DNA from: JBPCRW01 sp050996405
Lineage (GTDB): Bacteria > Acidobacteriota > Blastocatellia > Pyrinomonadales > Pyrinomonadaceae
Direction of reading: 5' to 3'
NCBI GenBank assembly: GCA_050996405.1
Contig: JBPCRW010000112.1
Coordinates: 1 to 10,915, forward strand
Length of the DNA stretch: 10,915 bases
Part shown: in pieces, positions 1 through 7,810 of the stretch
Position numbering within the stretch: position 1 is the first letter of the stretch
How the letters are laid out: every line of letters starts with the position of its first letter
The notes under the pieces: model-generated
Database searches by the model: none
Told to the model about the DNA's origin: nothing
Seen by the model: the letters and a program-made list of their open reading frames with translations, nothing else
Program-made: the position numbers and the translations under genes

Positions 1-80
1 CGGGAAACTTCTTCTTTCCTAGCCCGGCAGCTAACCTCGTAGGCTATGGCAGAAGAAGGACACCAAAAAGTTATGCCGCA
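1..80 (+). ncRNA. c-di-AMP riboswitch (ydaO/yuaA type), 3' part, cut by window start
   Basis: The segment CCCGGCAGCTAACCTCGTAG (24-43) closely matches, from memory, the conserved 3' core of ydaO/yuaA leaders, which read CCCGACAGCUAACCUCGUAAGC or similar. Nested helices are visible: CTTCTTCT at 9-16 pairs with AGAAGAAG at 51-58, and inside it TAGCC pairs with GGCTA. This is the arrangement of the terminal helix in known c-di-AMP aptamers. The 5' half of the aptamer, including the first strand of the closing helix, would lie left of the window and cannot be checked. An intrinsic terminator follows directly (84-118), which fits the usual termination-control layout. In other bacteria this class controls cell-wall hydrolases, potassium transporters and osmolyte genes. 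Unusually, no + strand gene follows here. The motif recognition is fairly firm, and binding and function are inferred. Confidence 0.72.
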
Positions 81-83
81 GGC

Positions 84-118
84 GGCGCAACCCAAGTGTG
101 CTTTGCGCCTTTTATTTT
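84..118 (+). terminator. Intrinsic terminator behind the c-di-AMP riboswitch
   Basis: GGCGCAA (84-90) pairs perfectly with TTGCGCC (103-109) around a 12-nt loop. The stem is followed by TTTTATTTTT (110-119), a good U-tract on the + strand. Its place just after the riboswitch core suggests it is the expression-platform terminator. GCCGC at 75-79 can also pair with GCGGC at 82-86, so an alternative fold overlaps the stem base, but I could not establish an antiterminator. Confidence 0.7.
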
Positions 119-160
119 TCAACAAATTGAAGCGAGAAATCGTGTCTTCTCAAAGAAAAG

Positions 161-201
161 AAAGTTCCGCGTTCGCAAATCGTGCGGCGCGGAACTTTTT
201 T
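161..201 (+). terminator. Second hairpin terminator in the gene-free left region
   Basis: An 11-bp perfect stem forms between 161-171 (AAAGTTCCGCG) and 188-198 (CGCGGAACTTT), with a 16-nt loop. On the + strand a short T run follows (196-201). Read on the - strand the stem is followed by TTTCTTTTC, so it could act in both directions. It would stop any read-through from the riboswitch, or act as a back-up for the converging receptor gene. No coding sequence lies between it and the first terminator. Confidence 0.55.
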
Positions 202-248
202 GTCAATTATTTAACTTTTGAGTTAAAACTCGCAATTACTTAATAATA

Positions 249-309
249 CACCTGACGCGGTGTTTGAAAAAAGATTAAAATATTCGACATTATCAAACTG
301 TCGGATTTG
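249..309. repeat. Imperfect ~62-bp repeat, left copy
   Basis: This matches 4469-4532 in the same orientation. The shared core includes an uninterrupted 20-base run, TTTGAAAAAAGATTAAAATA (263-282), plus flanking CACC, ACGCG, CGAC, TTAT and TGTCG blocks with scattered substitutions and a few indels. The two copies bracket the Oar-like receptor gene. No terminal inverted repeats or open frame are visible, so it may be a duplicated intergenic element or the footprint of a rearrangement. Confidence 0.65.
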
Positions 310-399
310 CGCCGCGCATTATTTTCTTCTCGTCGGCGCAAACTAAAACCGAATTCTTTTTCTTAATAAATTGTGAAAACCTACAAAATATTTAACGGC

Positions 400-440
400 A
401 AAACAAAAATCGGGCACTGCCTAATTTTAGACAACGCCCG
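400..440 (-). terminator. Intrinsic terminator of the Oar-like receptor gene
   Basis: On the - strand, CGGGCGTTGTCT (440-429) pairs with AGGCAGTGCCCG (422-411) across all 12 positions, three of them G-U pairs, with a 6-nt loop. The stem is followed by ATTTTTGTTT (410-401). It starts about 25 bp after the receptor stop codon. This is the clearest terminator on the - strand. Confidence 0.82.
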
Positions 441-464
441 CAAAAGCAAATTTAATCGCTCAAA

Positions 465-3400
465 TTAAAAGTTCACGCGAAATGCGAGTTGCGTGACGCG
501 CGCACTACCGACTTGAGTAATACGCCCGAAGTTTGTGCTGTTAATGTTCAAGAACTGATTATCCGAAAGGTTAAAGTTAGCTCTATTAAAAACATTAAAG
601 AAATCAGCTTGCAGTTGGAACGTCAGTTTTTCGCCGACGACGAATCTCTTAATAACAGTCATATCAAGATTATAGAACGTCGGACCGTTGAATATCGCGC
701 GTCCTAAGCCGCTCGTTGTTCCCGGAGTATTATTAAAGAACACTTGTCCGGTGAACGGGGCGGATGATAAACCATTTGAGCCGCGACCTGTTCCGCCAAT
801 AGCGGTATTGACTGAGCCGTCGGCGTTTCGTCCTAAAGCGGTAGGATTTATAAAAAAGACTCCGTTCGCGGTTTTAAACACGCCGACTAAATTTTTTATT
901 TGATTTCCCGTCAAACTAGTGACCGCTGTTTGTCTTCCCGAACGACCGGAACGGTTTAGCGTTCCATTCGGGTCAACAATCGTAATCGGCGCGCCCGAAC
1001 CGATTTGCAGAATACCGCCGATATTGAAGTTACCGAACAGAGTGCCGATAAATCCCTCTTTTAGATAATGTTTTCCTTTACCGAACGGAAGATCATAACT
1101 GGAAAGCAAGTTGAACTTATGAGTTTGGTCATAATCCGCCCGCGAATACTCTAAATTGGGCTGATTGAGATCCAAAAACGGTTCAAAGCGCGTTTGTCCC
1201 GTTCCGACCGCGTTCGTCAAATTTTTCGAGAATGTATAATTAGCTTCCAAGGAAAGTCCTTGCGAAAAACGTCGGCGCAGATCAACTTGCAGCGCGTTGT
1301 AGTTATACTTGCCGCCGTTGGTCAGCAGGTCGACAACTCCGGCACTTGGATTCGGCACGAAGTTAACAGTTCCCTGCAAGTTGTTAGATAGATAGATAAA
1401 CGCTAACTGGGCGGCTTGTCCGGTATCAATCAGTCCGGTAATAGTTCCGTTGGTTAAAAGACCGCCGGCAGCTAAATTCGGAAACACGGTTAATATCTGA
1501 CAACCGGTTGACGCTGCCTGCGCGGTGGTGCAAGCCGCCGTGCCAAATGTTAATTGGTTGCTGCGCGCTCGATTGAAGTCAGCCAAAAAGCCGTTGCCGG
1601 TAATATCGACTTGATTTAAATCAAATCCGCGCACCAGATTTTTACTGCGTGTTCCGACATAGCGAACTTCAAGCACTGATTTAAAACCGATTTCGCGCTG
1701 AACACCGAATGAATATTCCTGAACTAAAGGAGTTTTAATATTCGGGTCAACCGCAAAAACGGTGCCAAAATTTCCCGCCGCCGCGTTGTTTTGGGTAAAG
1801 GTTCTGTTAGCACCGGCAAAGACAGGTGTCGGAACAATTGGCAAATTATCGGCTCTCGAATTCAAAGCCGTCGAATTTCCGTTAAACGCATTTGAGCCTA
1901 AACTCAAACCCTGGTTGCCGCCAAGAGCGTTGTCGGGAGCGCGAACCGTTTCGTCGTTGATATAGCTGGTGCGATAGCCGCCGCGAATAACCGTGGTTGC
2001 TCCGAATAGCAGCCCGCCTATTCCATTTTCAAATTTCGGAGCATACGCGAAACTCAAAATAGGAGAAAAGTTGTTGTTATCGGGTCTGTAGAATTCTCCC
2101 GTTTTTCCGACATTGCCGCCGACAAATTGAAAGCTGCCGTTGGGATTTAAGATTGCCGAACGCACATTACTGCCGTTTGGGATAATCGGCTCTAAGGCTA
2201 AACCGTTTAAGGCTTTTAACGGCGAATAACGGTCATAGCGGACTCCTAAATTAAGCGTTAAATTCTTTGAAACACGCCATTGGTCGGTAACATATCCTCC
2301 GATAATAGTGTATCTATACACGATTCTGCTCGGCGCGCCCGGAACGAAGCCAGAAGTTTGCGTGGTGACATTGAAAGTTTGCGACGCGCTGGAGACGATG
2401 CCTCCGAGCAGAGCCAGCAAATTATTGGCAGTTGTTCGCTGGGAGGATGAAATTCCTCCCGGAAATAAACTCGAATTAGTGAATTGAGAAGTGAGAATAG
2501 ACGGCGTGGCGGTGCCGGTTGCTACTGTAAATTGCGGAATAGTTGTAAAACCGGCAAAAGAATCAATATTAACATTTTGATATTGACCGCCGAAAGTTAA
2601 GCTGTGTTTGCCAGCAATATACGTCGCATTGTCTTGAAGATTGTAGGTTTTAACCGTCCGCCCCTGATTTTCAAAACTATTAAGCTCAGGATTTGTTATT
2701 AAGGGCAAATTAAAATTATTTGCCCCAAGCGGATCTACTCTCAGAAATGACGGATTGGATTTATAATATCCGCCGCGAGCTTCATTGCTGAATTTAGTCG
2801 AGAGCGCGGATGTCACGCCAATCGAAATAAAAGGGTTGTCCGAACCCTGAGTAACGCGCGGATTTGTATTGAAAGTATTGTCAATATCAGCGCGATTGAC
2901 ATTTTGACGCACAAATCTGAATGTTCCTGAAACCGTGTTAATAGGATTAACTTTGTAGTCAATTCTAGTCACGTAATTGGACTGTCTGGCATTATTATTT
3001 TGAATTACGGCAAAGCCCGTCGTATTAAGCAGGTCTCCTGCCTGAGTAGAATTTCCCTGCGGTAAATTAGCCAGAAAACGACTGGCGATCACCGGATTGA
3101 TACCGGTGATCCCCGTGCCGAAAGCCGGATTGAACAAGTTAACTTGTCGGGTTTGACCGGAATTATCGGTATAAGTAAAAATTCCCTGACGCGCGCTAGG
3201 GGTTAAAACCGTGCTGAATTGCGGAGCGGCAGGAGTTATATCAATCAACTTCTCATATGAAGTAAAGAAGAATAACTTGTCCTTACCGTTGATAAATTCA
3301 GGACCGCCTTCACCGAAATTAAAGAATGGTAATGGTCCGCTGAAGTTTCCGCCGAACTGATTACGGTTGCGAAACGGACGAGGTGTGCCGTTAATGTTAT

Positions 3401-4178
3401 TAAAGAAACTGTTAGCACTAAGTTCCGAGTTGCGGTTAAATTCAAACAGTCTGAAATGAAAATCATTTCCGCCGCGCCGGGTAGCAAATTGAATCTGCGC
3501 TCCGCCGAATCCGTCCGAAGCATTGGCTTGCGATGTGACGGCGTATTCCTCAACTTCATCTACCGTCGGACGAGCCGGAGAAAAATCCGTCGCATTTGAA
3601 CGAATAAAATTATCCTGAACGTTGATGCCGTCAATTGTTATATTTGTGGCGGAAGTGCGAATTCCGTTAATGACCGTGCCTTGTCCCGCAACCGAAGCGG
3701 CACCCGGCTGAAGCGGCACGAAATTGAGCGGGTTGCGACCGAGTGACGGCAAGTCGTCAAGTTGTTTTCTGGTAACGCTATTATTTATTTCGCCATCAGT
3801 CGAATTAATGATATTCGCGCCGGCTGTCACGGTAACGATCTCTTGAACGCCGCCGACTTCTAATCGAGCCGCTAAAGTGTAATCTTTACTGACTTCGATT
3901 TTTACTTGATTGGCAACAAAAGTTTTAAAACCGGTTGCCGTTACGGTTACCGTATAGTTGCCAACGTCTAAGTTGGGAACATTAAATTCGCCGGATGAAT
4001 TTGTAGTTGTAGTTACTGCCGTTCCCGACTGATTGCCTTTGACGACAACCGTCGCTCCCGGAATTAACCCGCCGTCGGGACCGACGACCGTTCCGACCAA
4101 ATTACTTGAAGTTAACTGCGCGAACGCGGAACTAGTCGCAATTGTAATCACAGCTAAAAGCCATAATATTTTCTTCAT
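465..4178 (-). CDS. Oar-like TonB-dependent outer-membrane receptor with carboxypeptidase-regulatory domain
   Basis: The predicted product is a 1237-residue outer-membrane beta-barrel transporter. I chose the ATG at 4178 because it is preceded by GAGG (4193-4190), 11 nt upstream, and because it begins a clean signal peptide (MKKILWLLAV..., likely cleaved after AFA at residue 20). The upstream in-frame TTG at 4289 would add 37 residues with no export-signal character. Residues ~26-105 form a carboxypeptidase-regulatory-like beta-sandwich (GxVVGPDGGLIPGATVVVKG, then GEFNVPNLDVGNYTVTV). EIVTVTA at 113-119 resembles a TonB box. A plug region follows (RKQLDDLPSLGRNPLNFVPL), then a ~1000-residue barrel rich in Asn and aromatics. 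The chain ends in an aromatic residue (FRVNF), as barrel proteins do. Oar-type receptors of this length are greatly expanded in Acidobacteriota. Their substrates are mostly unknown and may include glycans, peptides or outer-membrane-vesicle cargo. The substrate here cannot be read from sequence. The gene appears monocistronic and intact. Confidence 0.9.
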   Translation of the reverse strand: MKKILWLLAVITIATSSAFAQLTSSNLVGTVVGPDGGLIPGATVVVKGNQSGTAVTTTTNSSGEFNVPNLDVGNYTVTVTATGFKTFVANQVKIEVSKDYTLAARLEVGGVQEIVTVTAGANIINSTDGEINNSVTRKQLDDLPSLGRNPLNFVPLQPGAASVAGQGTVINGIRTSATNITIDGINVQDNFIRSNATDFSPARPTVDEVEEYAVTSQANASDGFGGAQIQFATRRGGNDFHFRLFEFNRNSELSANSFFNNINGTPRPFRNRNQFGGNFSGPLPFFNFGEGGPEFINGKDKLFFFTSYEKLIDITPAAPQFSTVLTPSARQGIFTYTDNSGQTRQVNLFNPAFGTGITGINPVIASRFLANLPQGNSTQAGDLLNTTGFAVIQNNNARQSNYVTRIDYKVNPINTVSGTFRFVRQNVNRADIDNTFNTNPRVTQGSDNPFISIGVTSALSTKFSNEARGGYYKSNPSFLRVDPLGANNFNLPLITNPELNSFENQGRTVKTYNLQDNATYIAGKHSLTFGGQYQNVNIDSFAGFTTIPQFTVATGTATPSILTSQFTNSSLFPGGISSSQRTTANNLLALLGGIVSSASQTFNVTTQTSGFVPGAPSRIVYRYTIIGGYVTDQWRVSKNLTLNLGVRYDRYSPLKALNGLALEPIIPNGSNVRSAILNPNGSFQFVGGNVGKTGEFYRPDNNNFSPILSFAYAPKFENGIGGLLFGATTVIRGGYRTSYINDETVRAPDNALGGNQGLSLGSNAFNGNSTALNSRADNLPIVPTPVFAGANRTFTQNNAAAGNFGTVFAVDPNIKTPLVQEYSFGVQREIGFKSVLEVRYVGTRSKNLVRGFDLNQVDITGNGFLADFNRARSNQLTFGTAACTTAQAASTGCQILTVFPNLAAGGLLTNGTITGLIDTGQAAQLAFIYLSNNLQGTVNFVPNPSAGVVDLLTNGGKYNYNALQVDLRRRFSQGLSLEANYTFSKNLTNAVGTGQTRFEPFLDLNQPNLEYSRADYDQTHKFNLLSSYDLPFGKGKHYLKEGFIGTLFGNFNIGGILQIGSGAPITIVDPNGTLNRSGRSGRQTAVTSLTGNQIKNLVGVFKTANGVFFINPTALGRNADGSVNTAIGGTGRGSNGLSSAPFTGQVFFNNTPGTTSGLGRAIFNGPTFYNLDMTVIKRFVVGEKLTFQLQADFFNVFNRANFNLSDNQFLNINSTNFGRITQVGSARVTQLAFRVNF

Positions 4179-4318
4179 ATTAAATTTTACCTCATTAGTG
4201 ATTTTGAAATTGCTCAAACAAGCTTCTAAAAATCTTTGATAAAAAGACAATACGCAACCACCGTTCCTCTTATGAGGTTTATAATTCAAAACATCATCTG
4301 AAACACCTATCTCCTTTA

Positions 4319-4348
4319 TTTATAATTAAAAAGGCGATAATTTTTCAA
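4319..4348 (-). promoter_or_regulatory. Sigma-70-like promoter for the receptor gene
   Basis: On the - strand there is a -35 candidate TTGAAA (4348-4343), an 18-bp spacer and a -10 candidate TATAAA (4324-4319). Initiation would fall near 4312 and give an untranslated leader of about 134 nt before the ATG at 4178. Assignment rests on hexamer match and position only. AT-rich spacers produce such matches by chance fairly often. Confidence 0.4.
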
Positions 4349-4468
4349 GTTGCTCAATTGCTCACAATAATTTTTTTCATTGAAACTAGCTCTCGAATTT
4401 ATGTTTTTGTAACTTCAACCAAAGTTTTGGATTATTTTCTCGAATAAGTTTTTACGAAATTATAAACT

Positions 4469-4532
4469 CACCCTACGCGATATTTGAAAAAAGATTAAAA
4501 TATCCGACGTTATGAAACGGATGTCGAGTTTG
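4469..4532. repeat. Imperfect ~62-bp repeat, right copy
   Basis: This is the second copy of the element at 249-309, in the same orientation and sharing the run from 4483 to 4502. It lies upstream of the receptor promoter and downstream of the aminopeptidase gene. It is divergent from the left copy in its outer parts, so the duplication is not recent. Confidence 0.65.
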
Positions 4533-4601
4533 TGTTCAGATTATTTGCCGGCAGCATTTTCGCAAATCGGCTTTTCAAACTTCGCGGCAGTCGAATCGTC
4601 T

Positions 4602-6248
4602 TTATCTCTCCGCGAATGAGCGTATAATTTTCAAAGGAATTTTTTTATCCTTATCAAATTCTATTTTAGCGGGTTTTGCGTCTAGTTGAATGTTGTAGCC
4701 TTGAACGCGATTTTGTAAGTTGACCGTTTCGTTTTTAACGCCGGACGCGGTTGTTATTTCAACTTCCAGAGGTAATACGAAAACTTTCGGAACGTCCGCT
4801 CCGGTTTGCGTCTGCGTGAATCGCAGGTTCAGACGTTTGGTTTTAGGATTGTAGAATTGTCTGACGCTCAAGCGCGGAAAACCGGCTTTGTAAATCCATT
4901 GGTTGAAAAATTGATCTAAATTTTTGCCCGATGCCGCCTCCATCGCTTTTTTCAAATCGCTCGTTTCGACATTGCCGAATTTGTGCGCGTTCAGATAAAT
5001 GTTGATTGCCCTCCAGAAGTTTTCCGTGCCGACGGTTTCGCGCAGAATATGTAAAACCGCGCCGCCTTTTTTGTAAGTCGTCGTATCAAAAAGCGAATCG
5101 TCGAGCGGCGGATTCGGACGCAGCAATGCGTGGCTTTGACCGACCGAATCAAAAGCCATCGCGCTCGCGGCATCATCTGAAATTTGCCGCAGATAATCGG
5201 CGCGACCGAAAGTTTTTTCACGATATGCGGCTTCCATAAAGGTCGCAAAACCTTCGTTGAGCCACAAATTCGACCAGTTTTTGCACGTCACCAAATCGCC
5301 GAACCAAGAATGCGCGAGTTCGTGCGAAACCAAATCAATGACGTTTTCCGGCGGCGTAAAAATAAGCTCGGTGTCAGCCATCGTCGTCGCGGTGATATTT
5401 TCCATCCCGCCGAATTGAAAATTGGCAACCATCGTCTGGTCATATTTGTTGTAAGGAAAATTAACGCCCGTCAGTTGTTCATAAACCTGAATCATATCCG
5501 GCGTGCGCCCGTAAAACTTTCGCGCCGTGTTTTCAAGTGCCGGATACATAAAATAACCGAGCGGAATATTTTTATATTTGTCCTCGACTTTGACGTATTT
5601 TCCGACGACGAATGAAGTCAAATAAGTTGAATGAACGAATGATGTTTTGTAATGAAAAGTTTTCGTGCCGTCCGCGTTATCGCTCGTGTCGAGCAGTTCG
5701 CCGTTAGCAATTGCTGTTTCGCCCGACGGCGCGGTAATAAATTGTTCGGTCGTCGCTTTGTCGTCGGGAAAATCGTAAGACGGAAACCAATAATGCGCTT
5801 CTTCGGCTTCGCCCTGTGTCCATGTTTGCGCCGGATGACCTTCGCCTGCGTCAACAAAATACACGCCTTTTTTCGGTTTTGACGAGTATTTGAAATGAAC
5901 GCTGATTGTCTCGTCCGGCGAATAATTTTTATCGAGCGTGATTAGTAATTTTTCGCTCGTTTGTTTGTATTGCAGATTTGTTCCGGCTGGTTCGAGCCGA
6001 ACAAAATCGAATTTCATATCCGCCGCGTCGAGTTCAAATTCACGAAAATTATCCTTGAGCGGTTTTAATTCAATCGTCACGTCGCCGAAAAAAGTTCTGT
6101 TCGGGCGGTCAAAACTCGAACGAATAATGTAATGCTGAACATCATACGTCCGCACTCGGCTGGTTGATTGAATTTGCGCCAAGGAAGATTTTGCGAAAAG
6201 TAACAGGAAAGCAAATAACACAACGAGCAGAAAAAATTTGATTTTCAT
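4602..6248 (-). CDS. Secreted M1-family zinc aminopeptidase
   Basis: The product is a 548-residue exported metallopeptidase that would release N-terminal residues from peptides in the periplasm or outside the cell. A signal peptide covers residues 1-24 (MKIK, a long Leu/Phe core, then SLAQ). The N-terminal beta domain spans ~35-225 and the catalytic domain ~226-450. The M1 exopeptidase motif GGMEN is at 280-284. Zinc site HELAH is at 309-313, with Glu332 in NEGFA as third ligand, exactly the HExxH-18-E spacing. Tyr392 in the TYKKGGAVLH segment matches the transition-state tyrosine. Residues ~455-548 form a beta domain. The large helical C-terminal domain of PepN/ERAP-type enzymes is absent, so this is the short form of the family. 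All key residues are present. No Shine-Dalgarno is evident before the ATG at 6248. It diverges from tpiA across a 236-bp spacer. Exact substrate preference is unknown. Confidence 0.92.
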   Translation of the reverse strand: MKIKFFLLVVLFAFLLLFAKSSLAQIQSTSRVRTYDVQHYIIRSSFDRPNRTFFGDVTIELKPLKDNFREFELDAADMKFDFVRLEPAGTNLQYKQTSEKLLITLDKNYSPDETISVHFKYSSKPKKGVYFVDAGEGHPAQTWTQGEAEEAHYWFPSYDFPDDKATTEQFITAPSGETAIANGELLDTSDNADGTKTFHYKTSFVHSTYLTSFVVGKYVKVEDKYKNIPLGYFMYPALENTARKFYGRTPDMIQVYEQLTGVNFPYNKYDQTMVANFQFGGMENITATTMADTELIFTPPENVIDLVSHELAHSWFGDLVTCKNWSNLWLNEGFATFMEAAYREKTFGRADYLRQISDDAASAMAFDSVGQSHALLRPNPPLDDSLFDTTTYKKGGAVLHILRETVGTENFWRAINIYLNAHKFGNVETSDLKKAMEAASGKNLDQFFNQWIYKAGFPRLSVRQFYNPKTKRLNLRFTQTQTGADVPKVFVLPLEVEITTASGVKNETVNLQNRVQGYNIQLDAKPAKIEFDKDKKIPLKIIRSFAER

Positions 6249-6360
6249 AAACAGAATATATTTGAAATTTAAAAAAAAGAAAACTGCAAACTTTTAGACT
6301 TGTGATAGGTTAATATAAAATTTTCAAAATTAAGTAGCCGGACAGAATTTATCAATGCCG

Positions 6361-6420
6361 CAAGCCCGCACTTTAGTTCGGGCGCAAAGAACACACCCGA
6401 CTATCGTGCGTGTTTCTGCA
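6361..6420. repeat. Pair of oppositely oriented small palindromic repeats
   Basis: The first unit reads AGCCCGCACTTTAGTTCGGG from 6363, with CCCG arms. The second, at ~6394-6414, is the same unit in reverse orientation; its reverse complement contains CGCACGATAGTCGGG. It is followed by TTCTGCAAAAA. Both resemble the core of the large palindrome at 10845-10895 (AGCCCGCACGAAGTAAGGGC and TTCTGCAAAAA), so the window holds three related units of the form GCCCGCAC-nn(n)-AGT-nn-GGGC. They sit between the divergent aminopeptidase and tpiA genes. They look like a dispersed REP-like family. Neither unit carries a T-tract that would make it a terminator. Confidence 0.6.
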
Positions 6421-6484
6421 AAAATCATTTATCAAATAATTTCGTCCTCTTACTTAAAATTTAAATCGTCCAATAATAAAGTTT

Positions 6485-7240
6485 ATGAGAAAACCTGTGA
6501 TTGCGGGAAACTGGAAAACGTATAAGCTGCTCGGCGAAGCGGTTGAAACGGCGTTGGCGTTGAAATCTTTGGTGGCGAACGCAAATCATTGCGAAGTCGT
6601 GATTGCGCCGGTTTTTGTTCAACTGAAAACAATTGCCGACAGATTGGAAGGCTCGAATATCAAGGTTTCGGCACAGAACTGCGCGCCGGAAGCCAAACAG
6701 AGCGCGAACACCGGCGAAGTTTCCGCCGAAATGATAAAAGATGTCGGCGCGTCGCACGTTATCATCGGTCATTCCGAGCGGCGGCAGTTTTACGGCGAAA
6801 CTGACGAATTGGTTAATCGGAAGACGAAAGCGGCTTTGGCGGCGGAGTTGAGGGCGATTGTCTGCGTCGGCGAAATGCTGTCGGAAAGGGAAGCGGGAAG
6901 CGCGCGGGATGTCGTCAAAACGCAGCTTGTCAGCGGATTGGCGGGTTTGACAGAGGGCGATATGAAAAGTATCATAATCGCTTACGAGCCTGTTTGGGCA
7001 ATTGGAACGGGTCACACCGCCGCGCCCGAACAGGCTCAAGAAATGCACGGCTTTATTCGTCAAACTTTGGCGGAAACGCACGGCAGGGAAACGGCGGACG
7101 CGACGCGGATTCTTTATGGCGGCTCGGTTAAACCCGATAACATCGCGGATTTGATGAAGCAGGCGGATATCGACGGCGCGTTGGTCGGCGGAGCGAGTTT
7201 AGACGCGGAAACTTTTGCCAGGATTGTGAATTACAAATAA
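6485..7240 (+). CDS. tpiA: Triosephosphate isomerase
   Basis: This cytoplasmic enzyme interconverts dihydroxyacetone phosphate and glyceraldehyde 3-phosphate in glycolysis and gluconeogenesis. At 251 residues it has the family's normal length and a complete (beta/alpha)8 barrel. Catalytic residues are visible: Asn9 and Lys11 in GNWKTYK, His96 in IGHSERR, and Glu168 in AYEPVWAIGTG. The last motif also contains the flexible phosphate-gripping loop. YGGSVKP (211-217) and GALVGGASL near the C-terminus are the other phosphate-binding segments. No clear Shine-Dalgarno precedes the ATG, yet the start fits the family N-terminus exactly. secG begins 4 bp after the stop, so the two genes are almost certainly co-transcribed. 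A long antisense frame overlaps the gene but is a codon-usage shadow. Confidence 0.97.
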   Translation: MRKPVIAGNWKTYKLLGEAVETALALKSLVANANHCEVVIAPVFVQLKTIADRLEGSNIKVSAQNCAPEAKQSANTGEVSAEMIKDVGASHVIIGHSERRQFYGETDELVNRKTKAALAAELRAIVCVGEMLSEREAGSARDVVKTQLVSGLAGLTEGDMKSIIIAYEPVWAIGTGHTAAPEQAQEMHGFIRQTLAETHGRETADATRILYGGSVKPDNIADLMKQADIDGALVGGASLDAETFARIVNYK

Positions 7241-7244
7241 GAAA

Positions 7245-7655
7245 ATGGTTTATTTTTTATACGCATTATTTTTTATCTCGTGCATCGTTTTAGTGACGAC
7301 GATTTTATTGCAGCCAGGCAAAGCGGACGCGGGCGCGCTTTTTACCAGCAATATCTCCAGCACGGCTTTCGGTCCGCGCGGAACACAATCGGTTTTATCG
7401 AAAATCACCATCGGCGCGGCAGTCTTATTTATGCTGTCGGCACTGCTGCTTTCGATGCCCGCTTTAACGGGAAATATCTCGGTTTTGCAGACTACTTCAA
7501 CTAATTCGGAAACTCCGGCTGCCACGCCCTCTCCGGCGCAAGCCGATACGATTACGAATCTGAATGCAAATGTTCAGCCCGCTAGCACGGCGGCAAACGC
7601 CAGTGAGACAACCGTTTCAAATTCGTCGGCAAACGCTTCTCCCGCGAATAAATAG
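7245..7655 (+). CDS. secG: Preprotein translocase subunit SecG
   Basis: This is the small membrane subunit of the SecYEG channel, which assists protein export through the inner membrane. The 136-residue product opens with a hydrophobic helix (residues ~2-22), followed by the characteristic LLQPGKADAGALF stretch and a Gly/Ser-rich segment with the typical FGPRG. The second helix covers ~52-73. The remaining ~60 residues form a low-complexity tail rich in Ala, Thr, Ser and Asn, making the protein longer than most SecG (about 75-110 residues). The tail probably sits outside the membrane and is unlikely to be structured. The gene lies 4 bp after tpiA and 20 bp before a tRNA-Leu gene. The tpiA-secG order is common in bacteria. 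SecG followed by a tRNA-Leu with anticodon GAG also occurs in Escherichia coli (secG-leuU). Confidence 0.93.
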   Translation: MVYFLYALFFISCIVLVTTILLQPGKADAGALFTSNISSTAFGPRGTQSVLSKITIGAAVLFMLSALLLSMPALTGNISVLQTTSTNSETPAATPSPAQADTITNLNANVQPASTAANASETTVSNSSANASPANK

Positions 7656-7675
7656 TTCTTTAAAAGAGTTGCTTT

Positions 7676-7760
<85 letters not shown>

Positions 7761-7769
7761 CTGTAAATA

Positions 7770-7802
7770 AAGGGTTTCAGCGATATACTGAACCCTTTTT
7801 TT
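7770..7802 (+). terminator. Intrinsic terminator after tRNA-Leu
   Basis: AAGGGTTTCAG (7770-7780) pairs with CTGAACCCTT (7788-7797), with one bulged T and a 7-nt loop. A run of seven T (7796-7802) closes the signal. It begins 10 nt after the tRNA CCA end. It is the only good terminator after tpiA, which supports a single tpiA-secG-tRNA transcription unit. Confidence 0.85.
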
Positions 7803-7810
7803 AATGCTTA

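Larger units (their letters stand above)
119..399. other. Gene-free stretch between the riboswitch terminator and the receptor-gene terminator
   Basis: I see no convincing gene on either strand here. It holds the hairpin at 161-201 and the left copy of the ~62-bp repeat at 249-309. The rest is AT-rich sequence without recognisable motifs. The only long open frame touching it begins at base 46, inside the riboswitch core, and its product has a composition unlike a real protein, so it is not called. Confidence 0.6.
4179..4601. other. Spacer between receptor start and aminopeptidase stop
   Basis: No gene is visible in these 423 bases. From right to left in transcription order it contains the right copy of the ~62-bp repeat (4469-4532), a candidate promoter (4319-4348), a long AT-rich leader, and the Shine-Dalgarno GAGG (4190-4193). 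I found no convincing terminator for the aminopeptidase gene here. The best hairpin, an ATTTGC/GCAAAT pairing around 4547-4577, lacks a T-tract. Confidence 0.5.

Noticed and set aside
46..243. Open frame of 65 codons on the + strand in the left region
   Set aside because: It starts inside the riboswitch core, runs through both terminator hairpins, has no ribosome binding site and encodes a protein of unlikely composition.
4179..4289. N-terminal extension of the receptor from the TTG at 4289
   Set aside because: The extension has no signal-peptide character, while the ATG at 4178 has a Shine-Dalgarno and a textbook export signal.
4547..4577. Possible terminator for the aminopeptidase gene
   Set aside because: Only a short ATTTGC/GCAAAT pairing is visible and no T-tract follows on the - strand.
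6249..6340. Promoter for the aminopeptidase gene
   Set aside because: The spacer is AT-rich and offers several weak hexamers, but no pair has both acceptable sequence and spacing.
6361..6420. CRISPR-like repeats
   Set aside because: The two units are in opposite orientation with no regular spacers, and no further copies follow.
6461..7081. 206-codon open frame antisense to tpiA
   Set aside because: It fully overlaps the well-supported tpiA gene, is rich in Arg and Phe as expected from antisense codons, and matches no family I recognise.
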